The notes under the pieces are model-generated. The model was not told the DNA's origin. It saw nothing but the letters and a program-made list of their open reading frames with translations, and did no database searches. A program made the position numbers and the translations under genes. From contig NC_133032.1 in assembly GCF_048771995.1 (NCBI RefSeq), positions 23,895,501-23,959,500 on the forward strand: a stretch of DNA of 64,000 nt, given 5' to 3'. This DNA is from Taeniopygia guttata (Eukaryota > Chordata > Aves > Passeriformes > Estrildidae). Position 1 is the stretch's first letter, and the number at the start of each line of letters is the position of its first letter. Positions 21,343 through 31,752 of this stretch are shown piece by piece.

Positions 21343-24256
21343 GTGGGCGCCGCGGGGCGGGCGGGAGCGGGCGGCGGGCTCAGCCTCAGCCGCAGCCCCC
21401 GCGGCGCTGCGGGCGGCCGGGGGAGGCCCTTCCCCCTGCCGGGGGCCGCCGTGGGAGCCCCTTCGCGGGGAGTGCGTGTGATGCCGGCTCCCCGATGCCC
21501 GCCGAGCCGCCGCCGATGCGCGTCTCTTCGCTTCCCGGCGGACATTGTCTGTGTGCGGCGGGCCGGGGGCTCGGAGCCGGGGCTGGGCAGGGCGCCGCTC
21601 GCCGCGGCAGCGGCAGCCGGTACCGGGCGCGGGCTCTCCCCCGTCCCCGCCGAGCTGCCGCCCCGCGCTCCCCGGTGAATCCCTGACATCTCCCGTCCGC
21701 GGGGTGGGATGGAGGTGGGTGTCGGCTCGTTTCGAAAGGCCTCTCGGCTCTGCCTATCGTTCCTTTGGCTTTTTCCGTCGTTTCGTTGCCGTGCCATACG
21801 TAGAAATAATTTTTCCTTTTTGCTTAGAAAGTGCCTCTTCGGATAAGCTGTTGCCGTTCTTCACAGGCTACTAGGAAAACCTGTACTATTAACACTTGGA
21901 TCGTGTTAAATATAGCAGTGGGTAGATAGCTGTAATCAGTATTAAAGTGTTTCTTATCACTGGTAGCTAGAAGCAATTATAAATATTTAGTAAATTGATG
22001 TTATGACTCCCACATCCTGGTTTATCCATATACTCTACCAACTGTTACACGCTTTGCGTGCTTTAATCTGCTATTTTTAATTCAGCATGGTCTGCCTGTG
22101 ATCTGCAGCGTGGGTGTCCTGCAAGCCTCAGACCCTTCTTGTGGGGTTCAGACTGCCTGCATCCAGCCCCTCTCCAAATACCCGTACTTGGAGATCACAA
22201 GCCTTGCTCACAGTCTATTTATGCTTTTCCAAAAAAAACTTCCACATGCACAAAGCTGCCACATAGCACATTGAAAAGAGTTTTGAAAGCAGCAAATGAT
22301 AAAGCTTCTTCTAAAGTGAAAGCAATATTGGGGGACCAGACTATAATGTGTTTTCATGTGTAACAGAAGGCAGTATTTATGGGCTGCCTCCTGACATGTC
22401 CCTTGAATATCCTCATCTTTAGATCTGATGCTTATGACTGGCAATGAAAATGTTTCACACCATGAGGCTTCACTACCCCATGGTGCACAGACTGAGTGTC
22501 ACAAGGAGATTCAGGTAGGAGCTGTGTGTTAAATATCCAAACAGCAAGCATTAATATAAAAAATACGTGTGTTGCAAAGGACCAAAATTGTACCATTTCA
22601 GTACTTTCTACATGTTTAGTGAAGCCCTTGAATTTAGTGCCTTTAGTGTTTTTTAACCTTTGCTGACATCTTACAGCGAGAATTTTGCTTCAGCAGCAGC
22701 AGTAAAAGTCAAAATATATTTAAGTCAAGTAGATCACGTCTTGATGAAATCTGTAGTGCTGTAGAAAAATGATAGACTGTTGTGTTAGGGTTCTTCCTTT
22801 TTGTCTTCTCTAAGAACTCTCAAAGCAGGGGGAGGAGGCTCCTCAGAGCTGCTGTCACACCCCTGCAGTGTGCCTACATTGAGAATGCTCAAAATTTTGG
22901 TGAATGCTCATCATTGTTCCTGGTCAGGCTGTGGCCTGGGACATGATAAGACAGGCTGATAATTTTTCTTTGTGGACATAGGCTTCCTGTTGTTTATAGA
23001 GGGATATGTTGGTCTACCTGTACCCGTCCTTCTGGGTCTCTTCGTTTTCTTCATTTTCTTCAGCAGATCTTTTTCTTTCACTTCTGAGCGAGTGGAGGAG
23101 GGGCAGGACACATTCAGAGCTGGCTGTGGTGCTTCCTCTTCAACCGAGAGCAGAAGTGTTTGTGTGCCTGTTTCTGTGTGCTTTGAGCTGCTGCTGGTGG
23201 AGCCATTCCCACCTGCAACCCGAGCAGTGTCACCGAGGCACCCGGGCTGCACCGCAGCAGCTCTGTGTGCATCAGGGCAAGCTCTGCTTCTCTTCCCTGT
23301 CACATTGGAGGAGTGCTGTCCCCAGGCTGGCCCACCTTTAGCAGAGACACACACTGTAACAGCAGCCTCTTATGGTTATAGGTAGACTCAGTCAAAAGAG
23401 AGGTGAATCTCTGCTGGAAAAGGATGTGTTTGGGAAAATTTGCATTCCTGTAACAAGTCCTGCATGTACTCAGGCTCACTTGGGTAGAGAGCAGACGACT
23501 CCTGCGTTTCTTTCTGCTCTTGAAGATTGAGGCAGCTGTGGCAGTGATAACTTGCAGCGATTCAGGAAACAGTTTCCTTTTTCTTAAACACCAAAAGCCA
23601 CAGCTAACAATGTCCTGCAGTGAGTTTTGGAGTATGAGGGACAATCCATGCATCCCTACAGTGGTCAGGACCTGTGCTGCTGTGAGTGAGTGTGGGCTGC
23701 TCTTTGTACACCGAGTGTGAGGTGCTTCTGGTCTCTGAGTTGTGATGCTTAGGGAAGGTTGACTCTGAAACCAAGAGTTCTGTGGCTGTCATTGGGATTT
23801 CTGTAGCACATGGTTGCTGGATCCACAACTGTTTTGACCAGTGAGGAGAACATCATGTAGGAGATGACTAGAGAACTTCCCTGCTGGGAGTTTATACGTG
23901 CCTTTCTCTTAAGTGATCTGTTTCCTCCTTGCCTCCATACTTGGCTTTTCTTACCAAGTGTATCTAACAGCACAGGTAGTATTCAGACAGATGAGAAATT
24001 CATCACACCACTTCTCATACAGGCTTTGAAGACAGATATGTGTTAATAGTTGCTGCTTTTTTGATACAGCTGAAAGGTGCTAAAGTATTGCTACACTTAA
24101 ACCTTAAAAGAGATAATCAGTTCTTTTAGCTGCATTCACTAGTTAGACAGGAGAGCTTAGCTTAAGAGTTTAGCATTAGTAGGTTACTTGAATTTGCTTC
24201 CAGTGATGCTAATTATTAGCTCATCAGTTGAGCCAAGAGAAACCTGTAAGTGGTTT

Positions 24257-24270
24257 AACCACAGGAAGTG
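24257..24270 (+). promoter_or_regulatory. Adjacent RUNX and ETS consensus sites
   Basis: AACCACAGGAAGTG joins a RUNX core (ACCACA) directly to an ETS core (CAGGAAGTG). This pairing is common in lymphoid and myeloid enhancers. It is a motif match only; occupancy is unknown. Confidence 0.35.
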
Positions 24271-25626
24271 TATTCTACCATGGTTCGTTTCTAGATTAAT
24301 TTCTTTCAGGCATGTAACTAGTCACTTTTGAATGACTAAATGTTAAGCAGAAAACAAGCTTAAATAATTAATAAAACTTAAACTAATTCATAGGATTATA
24401 ATCTATGTGCATAATTGTGTTCTGTGCATTTGTAAACATTCTGAAATCTAAATATTTCAGTTGTCATATACAAATATTGCAAAACGTGCTTTAAATCCTA
24501 ACACATTTACTTGTTGTTTTTTTTTACCATCTCTGCTGTGAATGTTAATTACAGCAAGCGTGCAAGTTGTTTTAAGGAAAACACCTTTTTTTATTTTCAA
24601 TTCTAGGAGTTATTCCTGTACTGTTCCCTGTCCAAGTCATTGGCTGTACCTTTTCTATTTCAATAAGCATTATTATTTTATATTGTGTGAGGGTACAGAT
24701 GTTGATGATAAAAGGTTGCAATTGAGCTAGAGTTCAGAAGGAGCAGAAGACAAGTGAGCAGCCAGAGGCTTTCAGGTGCGAGTGGTGCTCTGAAAGGGTG
24801 AAGGTATTGATCTGCTTGTGACTTTCATGGCTGCTTTTTGAGCAGCAGTTGTTGCCTGGACCTACCTCTCTTATCCTTTGAGTAATCAGCAGATGTAAGG
24901 CTCTTCCTGCTGCCACTCTCCCTGTCTGCTGTCTGCAGTTCTTTGCCCAGCTTATTCCTCATACCTGCACCAAGTAACCTGGTTTCTTGAGAACTGTTTG
25001 TTTGCCACTTGCAAACTTTTCCAGAGAAAGCCTGGTAGCTGATGTCCTATTTAGTGTGCTTTTCATCTTCATGGTTTCCACTGCTGGTTCTGGGCAGCAA
25101 ACTGACAATTGCTCCTGTCAGCACTGTGTGAAAGGGTAAAATACCTTAAAAGAATTCTATATGTAAACTTATGTGATTCACCTTTTGAAAATTATTTTGG
25201 AAGAACTTAAAGTTTCTGTAGTGTCTCCATCTCATTTTCAGTTTTGCCTAGCTAGTTGGGGCCTTCCTTGCAGAGTTGCCACCTCTGCCCCCAGATCTGC
25301 AGGTTGTCTCTTTAGCTAACTGTATCATCTTCTTTCTGTTTAAATCCAACAAAGTCGCTCTGTGCATGGCTGTTAGATTTGGGATGCCAGCTCTGCCTTC
25401 ACCTCCATGGCACAAATGTGTCCATTGTGCCCATCAGAGCGGGGTGTGTGTGGGACATGCATTGATGTCTGTCAGAAGCTGGTGCAAGCTCCACTGCCTG
25501 TTGTTGGTTATAGTTGTGCATGTTTGCAGAGGAAATGTACCACTCTGTCTTTAAAAGACACTGAGAAGGTTTTCGATAAACAAAAATAAAATGGGAAGCT
25601 ACCTAGGAAGTGCAGCCTGTGTAGCT

Positions 25627-25670
25627 GCTGTTAAGAAATGTAGTGCTTGCTGTTAAGAAATGTAGTGCTT
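25627..25670. repeat. Perfect 22-bp tandem duplication
   Basis: The unit gctgttaagaaatgtagtgctt occurs twice back to back without a mismatch (22-bp period), so the duplication is probably recent. Confidence 0.95.
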
Positions 25671-25854
25671 GGTGGTTTCATGCCCGCACTGCCAGATTCA
25701 GTGAGAAGCTTGCTGTAAATCTGAGACAAACACAGGCTCTAGCTAGCCTTGGGCCAGTGCATCTGGAGGGTCATAGTTTACTGTGACTTCAGTCACCAGC
25801 CCAGGCCCTGTATGTACAAAATGAGATAATTACTTTTAGGCTGCCCTCACAAGC

Positions 25855-25866
25855 ATGCATATGCAT
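25855..25866. promoter_or_regulatory. POU-dimer palindrome (MORE motif)
   Basis: ATGCATATGCAT is an exact match to the palindromic MORE element bound by dimers of POU factors such as Oct-1, Oct-2 and Oct-4. It sits about 4.5 kb inside intron 1. This is a motif match only. Confidence 0.4.
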
Positions 25867-26874
25867 GTATAAGGGTAATGGAGCCCAGATGAATGGCAGT
25901 GTATGTGCTTAGGCTGCTATTAACTGCAAGCCCTCATCCTGTCTCCTGGTATTTTGCCTGTTGTCCTTGATTGCTGAGGGTAATGCAGTGTGACTAGAAC
26001 TGAAAGAACCATTTCTCTCCCTTCCCTAAATGTTTTCCTGTGTTTGACAGTTCTTTGCTGACCATCAGGATCTTTTTTATTATGGTCACAGAGAAACGGC
26101 ATTAAACAGATGTTTAAATAATTTTAAACAGATGTCAAAGATCATAAAAATCTGCTGGGCAAAGGCTGGACTTGTGTCTGAACACACTTAAAAAACCAAA
26201 ATGAATACAACAGTAACAAATAGTCTCCTAACAAAACCAATTACATTTCCAAGTGATGGTGTGTCTAACTTATTTCAGAATCATTCAATTGACAATAATG
26301 TCTTTCTGTGTATCCTTTCTCTGTGACATGTAAAAGCATCTGAGAAAATGCCCCTGAATCTACTGTATAAAATAGGAGTAATGAACCTGTGCCTCATGCC
26401 CACAGGCAGCCCACGAGTTAATTTGGTGTGGCATGTGATGCCACGATTCCTCCCTTCCTCATATTATGACTAGATAATATTAAGGTGTGTATATTAATTT
26501 GCACTCTTCTAAGTGGTTTTGAAAGGGCTCACAGCCAGAAAGAGATAATCCATTTTAGTACAAAATACCAGCCACAAAACTAAGGTAATTGTGGGGAGGG
26601 GAGGAAGAGGAATTTACCCACAGGAGTGTGTCTCTATTATTTTGTGTGAAATGAAAATGTGGTTGGACCAAAATATCTCCACTGTGGCTGCCACTGTCTT
26701 TCTGGAGCCATGATATTCCTAGGTATCATGGATACTGTGACACATGGTTCCATGCTTTTTAAAATTAAATAAAAACTTTGGAAAAACTGGGATGTGCCAG
26801 AATTCCTGGTCTCATTCAGACCTGTAGGAGTGATGGTTGCCGCCATTTGGTATAGATGGCATCTTCACTCTGAC

Positions 26875-27008
26875 ACAGAATCATCAAATTGTTTAGATTG
26901 GAAAAGACCTTCAGGATCATAGAGCCTGACCATAAACCAAACACTGCCAAGAACACCACAGAAATATTTCCCTACACTCCTTCTAAATACCTCCAGGGAT
27001 AGTCCTGT
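26875..27008 (-). mobile_element. CR1 LINE, short 3' fragment
   Basis: In + orientation it reads as the reverse complement of a CR1 3' end: gaatcatcaaattgtttag, ttggaaaagaccttcagg, aaacactgccaagaacacc and ctaaatacctccaggga, in the family order. It is 5'-truncated and carries no coding sequence. Confidence 0.85.
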
Positions 27009-27078
27009 TCAGAGGAGGTGGCTTTGGGTCCACAAAAAGAGCAAGATACAGGCTCAAAAGGGAAGCTGCTTTGCTGCC

Positions 27079-27096
27079 TTTTTTTTTTTTTTTTTT
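27079..27096. repeat. Poly(T) run, 18 bp
   Basis: An uninterrupted T run lying 70 bp beyond the CR1 fragment, with no recognisable retrocopy beside it. Confidence 0.9.
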
Positions 27097-27584
27097 GGTC
27101 ATGACTTCTGCAATGTTTCACTTCCTAGTAATCTTGTAACTTGTTTCAAGGTAAAAAGGAAGCACTTGAGTCAGGAGAATTAATTTATGGCGTGGTGTAG
27201 CGTGTTCAAGTATAGACATTTCTTTAGCAGAGAAATTCTCTGGGGGTTTGCTCTTTGGTAATGCTGGAAAGGTTGGAGTGGCTGTGCCTAGATGGGGGGT
27301 GTGTCTGCCATCTTAGGGTATTAGTTTTCTTGAGTTGCAGATGACATCCAGCAGAACTTAGCCTCCTGTACTCTCTTGAGGTGTGGTATTTTATCACACC
27401 AGGCATGACAAGGGCCTCATGACCTCTTCCTGTTCATCTCTTAAATGAAGATGTCGTTGTCATGGCTACCTTTAGTAGAGAAACAAACATTGCTCCCAGC
27501 TTGGGTGCTTGTGTAATGGCTTGGTTCCAGGAAGGTGATGTTTTTATCTGGATCCTTCTCGAGGGTGGGCAGATGTTGTGTGTG

Positions 27585-27720
27585 ACCCGGGAGCAGCAGT
27601 GCCCGGGCTGGCGCTGGCTGCTCACCGGACGCGGTGGCTGTGCATGCCGTGCCTCCCCCGGGACACGCGTCGGTCGGTGCCGCTGTCAGCAGCACACACA
27701 GCGCTGACGGTCACACGCTG
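27585..27720. promoter_or_regulatory. Intronic CpG micro-island
   Basis: Sixteen CpGs occur in 136 bp of GC-rich sequence (acccgg, cgcggtgg, acgcgtcggtcgg, gccgctg), against an almost CpG-free intronic background. This suggests a small unmethylated regulatory region or an alternative promoter, or the remnant of a GC-rich insertion. No coding or repeat identity was recognised. Confidence 0.5.
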
Positions 27721-30700
27721 GGCTGGGGAACAAATCCCTGCGAGCAGAGAGAACTTTTGAGCCTTGTTTCTAGAGATCTGTGTGTAGCTGAGCCTGCTTG
27801 TTTGTTGCCAAGAGAGGCAGAGGCTGGGATGTGTTGGTGATGGGAAGGGTTTCCCTGTGCTGGCTTTGCGGTCTGCTCAGAGAGGAGCCAGGCCAAGTCT
27901 CTTCTCCTCTTCCCGAAGCTGCCCCACCATTAACAGATCTTTGCTTGTGGAATGGGCGGCTTACTCTTTAGGAGCCACTGTTGGAGTTAATTCTGTCTTC
28001 AGGCTAATAACTAATGCTTCAAATGACATATTATGTTTTTAGGCTTTTTTTGACCTCTGTCCAGAATTTTTTCCTTTAAGTGGTACTAGTACTAACTTGG
28101 TGTCAACACATGCCTACAGGAGCCGGATATTGTAGGTATAAGCCTGTTAGGCAAATGTTTCAAAGTATGTTCTGATGGCATTGACCATTTCCTCTGGTTT
28201 TTATTGCTGCTTTTCTTGAATGCCCCACTTCACATACTGCCTCTGTATGTTGCAGAACATACAGGTGAGCTAAACTTGCTGACAGACTACTGCTGTATTT
28301 TAACCCTTTAGTTTGTTTGTTTTTTTGGCTGTTTTTGTATTTAAATTAGCTTCCAGAAGTTGTTGCTTCCAGAAGTACATATCTGTCATTTGTCACTTTT
28401 TTTGTTAACTGGAAAGCTTGGGTTGGCAAGTTCCCACAGCTGCTGTCTGTGGCTTCAGCCCTTTTTTTACTTTGCTGCACTAGAAACATGTTGGAACCCT
28501 TCAGCATGGTAATGGGTGGGAATCAAAGCATTACAAAATTACATTTAAAGGGGAGAAATTATTTTGCAGTTTCAACCAAGAGTTTGAGGTCATTCTTGGA
28601 CGTTTGCAAGGAGTTGGTCAACAAATTACAGCATTTAGTTGTGGCTAGGTAATTGTGACATTCTGAAAGAGCGTGTGCTTTTTGATGACAGACATTTGCA
28701 TGTGTTTTGCTTTTGGGGGAAGAAAAATCTTTCCTGTCTGCAGATGTACAACCAAAAATGGAGGCTGTTGAATGGATTTCTTCCATGCAGTGCTGAACCT
28801 CCTGGCCTAGCAGGCTTTTTTCTGCTTGATGTTTGTTCTTCGAGTTACAAGCTGGTTTTTATATACGGACGTGCATTTTTGTGCTGGAATTATTTGTCAA
28901 GGCTTGCTCTGTTGTTTTTAAAAGAGTACTTGGGGAGAATGAATGCCCTCACAAAGCCCCACTTCCCCTCACAGCTGCATGCTACTGCATCTTTCTGAGG
29001 AAGTAGACAAACCCAGAGTAGTTAACTCCTGCATATGGTCTTAACTGATGTACCTGATGGCATCTATTTACTGAGCTGAGGCTTCAGCTCCTTTCCATAA
29101 AGGATTTGGTTTCTTATGGAAAACCCTTGTGTTATTGAATTTTGTACATGTAGGATTGCTTCAAGGGCCATGTGTTGATATCCTTAATAGCACAAAGTTT
29201 GCAAATAATCTCTAGTGATGAATAATTTTCTGTTTAAATGTTAGGATTTTTATTCTGGTAATTTTTTGGATCTCATTATATGGCCTGTTTTTATCCCCAT
29301 CTTGCAGCCTTTGTGATTTTACAGACTTTTTGCTTGAACAAGTGTGTTTTGTCCATGCAGAAGCGTTAGCAGAACAGTTGTTTGGTGTCTTACTTGGTTG
29401 CATACCTCTAACTACATGTCTTTGTAAATGAAGTACTGCCAGAAGTAAAGAGCATGTAACTTACAGAAATTTAAGAGTAAAAATGTAAAAATCAAGTATT
29501 GTGTCTGCAGTTTATCAACTGAAAAGAAACCACCAGTCAACTGCACCATTAGGTGCACAAGCTTTCACATTCTAAATCTTAACAAATAATTTAGGTGAAA
29601 GGAAACGAGTGTGAACATTAATAAGCTTTTATATGCACTTTGTCATTAATAATAATGTAGATAATACCATTCAGATGGAGAAAATAACCCATTTTATCAC
29701 AGCATCATTTTAACATGATAGGTTCCTTGCCTTTTCAAGGTGGAAGAGCCACAGATTGCCTTCTGAAATCTCATCCTCAAATGAAGTTTTGCTTTTGGCT
29801 GTATCAAATCTAGACCAGCTTTGCAGGAATATGGGGAAGCTGCTTTGTATTTATAATAACACACTGGTAGCAGCACCCGTCTTGTTGTGTTTCTATGTAT
29901 AAAGTTAATTTTTCCTATACTTCTAAGAGATAAAGGTGGACATCATATCCTTTTCACTAGTGTTTTTATTCTTTCCTCTCTTGGTGTTTGTTTTGTTTTT
30001 GTAATAAAGGTTACTTCTGTTGTATTCTGTGCAATAAGGCAGCACAACAAAGCTGTGCCTGTGCTGTTGGGCCTTGCTGGCAGCAGTAGATGGGTACATC
30101 AAGCTGTCTGGTGTCACCAGGCTGGGCTGGTGTGACTCCTAGAGCCAGCCCTCGTGCCATGGGAGCTGGTCCCAGCAGGGAGCCTGGCATCTTGAAGCTA
30201 GAATTCCACAGTATTATCTGGTAAAACACTGATTTGCTCAGTGTGGTCTTTAGTTGTTTAGCATACCTAGGGTAAAAAATTAAAGAACAAGGGCCTGAAA
30301 ATCCCCATATTGTCTTTATGCTTCCAGCTGTTTTAATGTGCTTGCCAATGCAACATGCAGCACTTATCTCCAAGATAGAATCAAGAGAGGGACTTATTTA
30401 GTCATTGACTTCAGGAACATTTCCAGAGTGTTCTACAAATGAAGTTAATGTGGTGTGCCAGGTTCTGCAACCATTGCCTCTGTTTGAGAGGAGCAGGCTT
30501 AGGTGAGTGATCTTGTTGCACCCTGCTTGGCATGAACCAAGCCTAGTATGAGGAATTTTTTTTGCTTTTAATATAAACAAGCCTTGATCATTTACCTATA
30601 TGCATAATCCTCCTCCTCTTTAGGAGATGTGGCCCAGCTTCTGATGGGATTTTCTACAAGTAGAGCCTGTGGCTCCAATAACCTTGGCTGGACACAAATC

Positions 30701-31544
30701 TGAGATTTTTTTTTTTAAGAAGCTGCCAAGGTGGCTTTAGAATTTGGAGAGAGGAGGTGGAAGGAGAGGAGTTGCCCTGGGCAGCAGAGGCAGAGAGCAG
30801 GAGGGATGATAGTAGGCAGGCATTGTGTAGCTGGAGGTGCAGTGCCGCTGCCTGATGGCACTGCCAAGAGAAGATGCTTGTTACCCTTTTCACAGCTGGA
30901 GAACTGCTGCAGAGAAGCTCTGTGACTTGAGTCAGGCTGAGAAGGGGGCTGGTGAGAGAGCAAGAGCCAAATCCTGATTTACTCTTTTAGTGGCTGATTC
31001 ACAGTGATGCCCTTCCTTCCTGCAGGTTGTTTTAACACTGTTTACTGTGTGGGCTGATGCCAATCTCATGATGTTGCAAGGTGAGAAATGAATGGTGGTA
31101 TGTGTTGTCATAGTAGTGTTAAATTCAATGGACATACTGGGTTTTTTAGATATTTGTTCTGTAAACTGTATAATCAAAATTGTTGCTGCTTAAGAGCAAG
31201 TGCTCTGTTAGGAAATGGTTTCTAGGTCACCTGGTAGGTAAAGACTTATTCTGGTTGATTGCTGTGGGTGGCTGTCTTTGGTCACTAATCCTGTGTCATA
31301 GGCTTAGTGTTGTGTCCTGGAAATGCAAATGGTAAAAGTGAGATCAGCCTGTTATGCATCAGTACTGCTTGTTTAGCCTAAATGTCCTAATAATCCAGGA
31401 CTGCCTGACTCTGCCATGGAGCACACATGCATGTGAAGCTGGGTTGTTCACATCTGAAAACTTACTGTCAGTGGATTAGATGGTGCCCTTTGGGTACATT
31501 TCACACAAGCTCCATTTCATGTCTGGCTCAAATTCAGCAGTCTT
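27721..31544. other. ANKRD44: Intron 1 segment without genes
   Basis: No gene, RNA gene or clear transposon was recognised. A small imperfect duplication (gcttccagaagt twice, 15-bp spacing) occurs near 28351-28377. The open frames of up to 120 codons have no family resemblance. Confidence 0.6.
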
Positions 31545-31752
31545 GGAATTATAAAATCATTCAGGTAGGAAAATGCCCTTTAGATAATTGAGTCCAGCTG
31601 TTGAAAACACCATTAAACAACTGTCACAGCTGGCACACTACAAACTCATCAGGCTACAACACAGTCCTTCAGCAGAAATGTTTGTGGTTTAACATAGTGC
31701 TGGCTGATTCCCATACCATTGTGTCATTTAGATACCTCCTTAAGTAGGGATC
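31545..31752 (-). mobile_element. Degenerate CR1 fragment
   Basis: A heavily diverged reverse complement of a CR1 3' end. The traces are gaattataaaatcattcagg, ttgagtccagctgttgaaaa, cattaaacaactgtc and tttagatacctcctta in the consensus order. It is older than the copies at 7.5 and 56.7 kb. Confidence 0.6.

Larger units (their letters stand above)
20750..21720. promoter_or_regulatory. ANKRD44: CpG island promoter of ANKRD44
   Basis: GC content rises abruptly from about 40% to well over 70%, with dense CpGs, starting near the cccgggcttgggacagcgcgc block and falling off after 21,700. GC boxes of the Sp1/KLF type are visible, for example around 21046-21060 (cggggcgggggcgc), 20983-20997 and 21203-21222. 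There is no obvious TATA box, which fits a dispersed-start housekeeping-type promoter. The first coding exon of ANKRD44 lies in the downstream half. The transcription start cannot be fixed from sequence. The very long open frames on both strands here are a by-product of the base composition. Confidence 0.9.
21721..26874. other. ANKRD44: Intron 1 segment without genes
   Basis: AT-rich intronic sequence. The 137- and 147-codon overlapping open frames near 22.9-23.4 kb on opposite strands have no recognisable domain and look like shadows of a moderately GC-rich patch. The stretch 24100-24500 is balanced, AT-rich sequence containing a RUNX/ETS-like site (listed separately). Confidence 0.6.

Noticed and set aside
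20701..21797. Very long open frames (up to 325 codons) on both strands
   Set aside because: They overlap in several frames inside the CpG island, are proline/arginine/alanine-rich, and follow from the scarcity of stop codons in GC-rich DNA. The real coding part is the nine-codon ANKRD44 exon.
22911..23385. Overlapping 137- and 147-codon frames on opposite strands
   Set aside because: Mirror-image open frames in a moderately GC-rich patch with no domain, so probably a compositional artefact.
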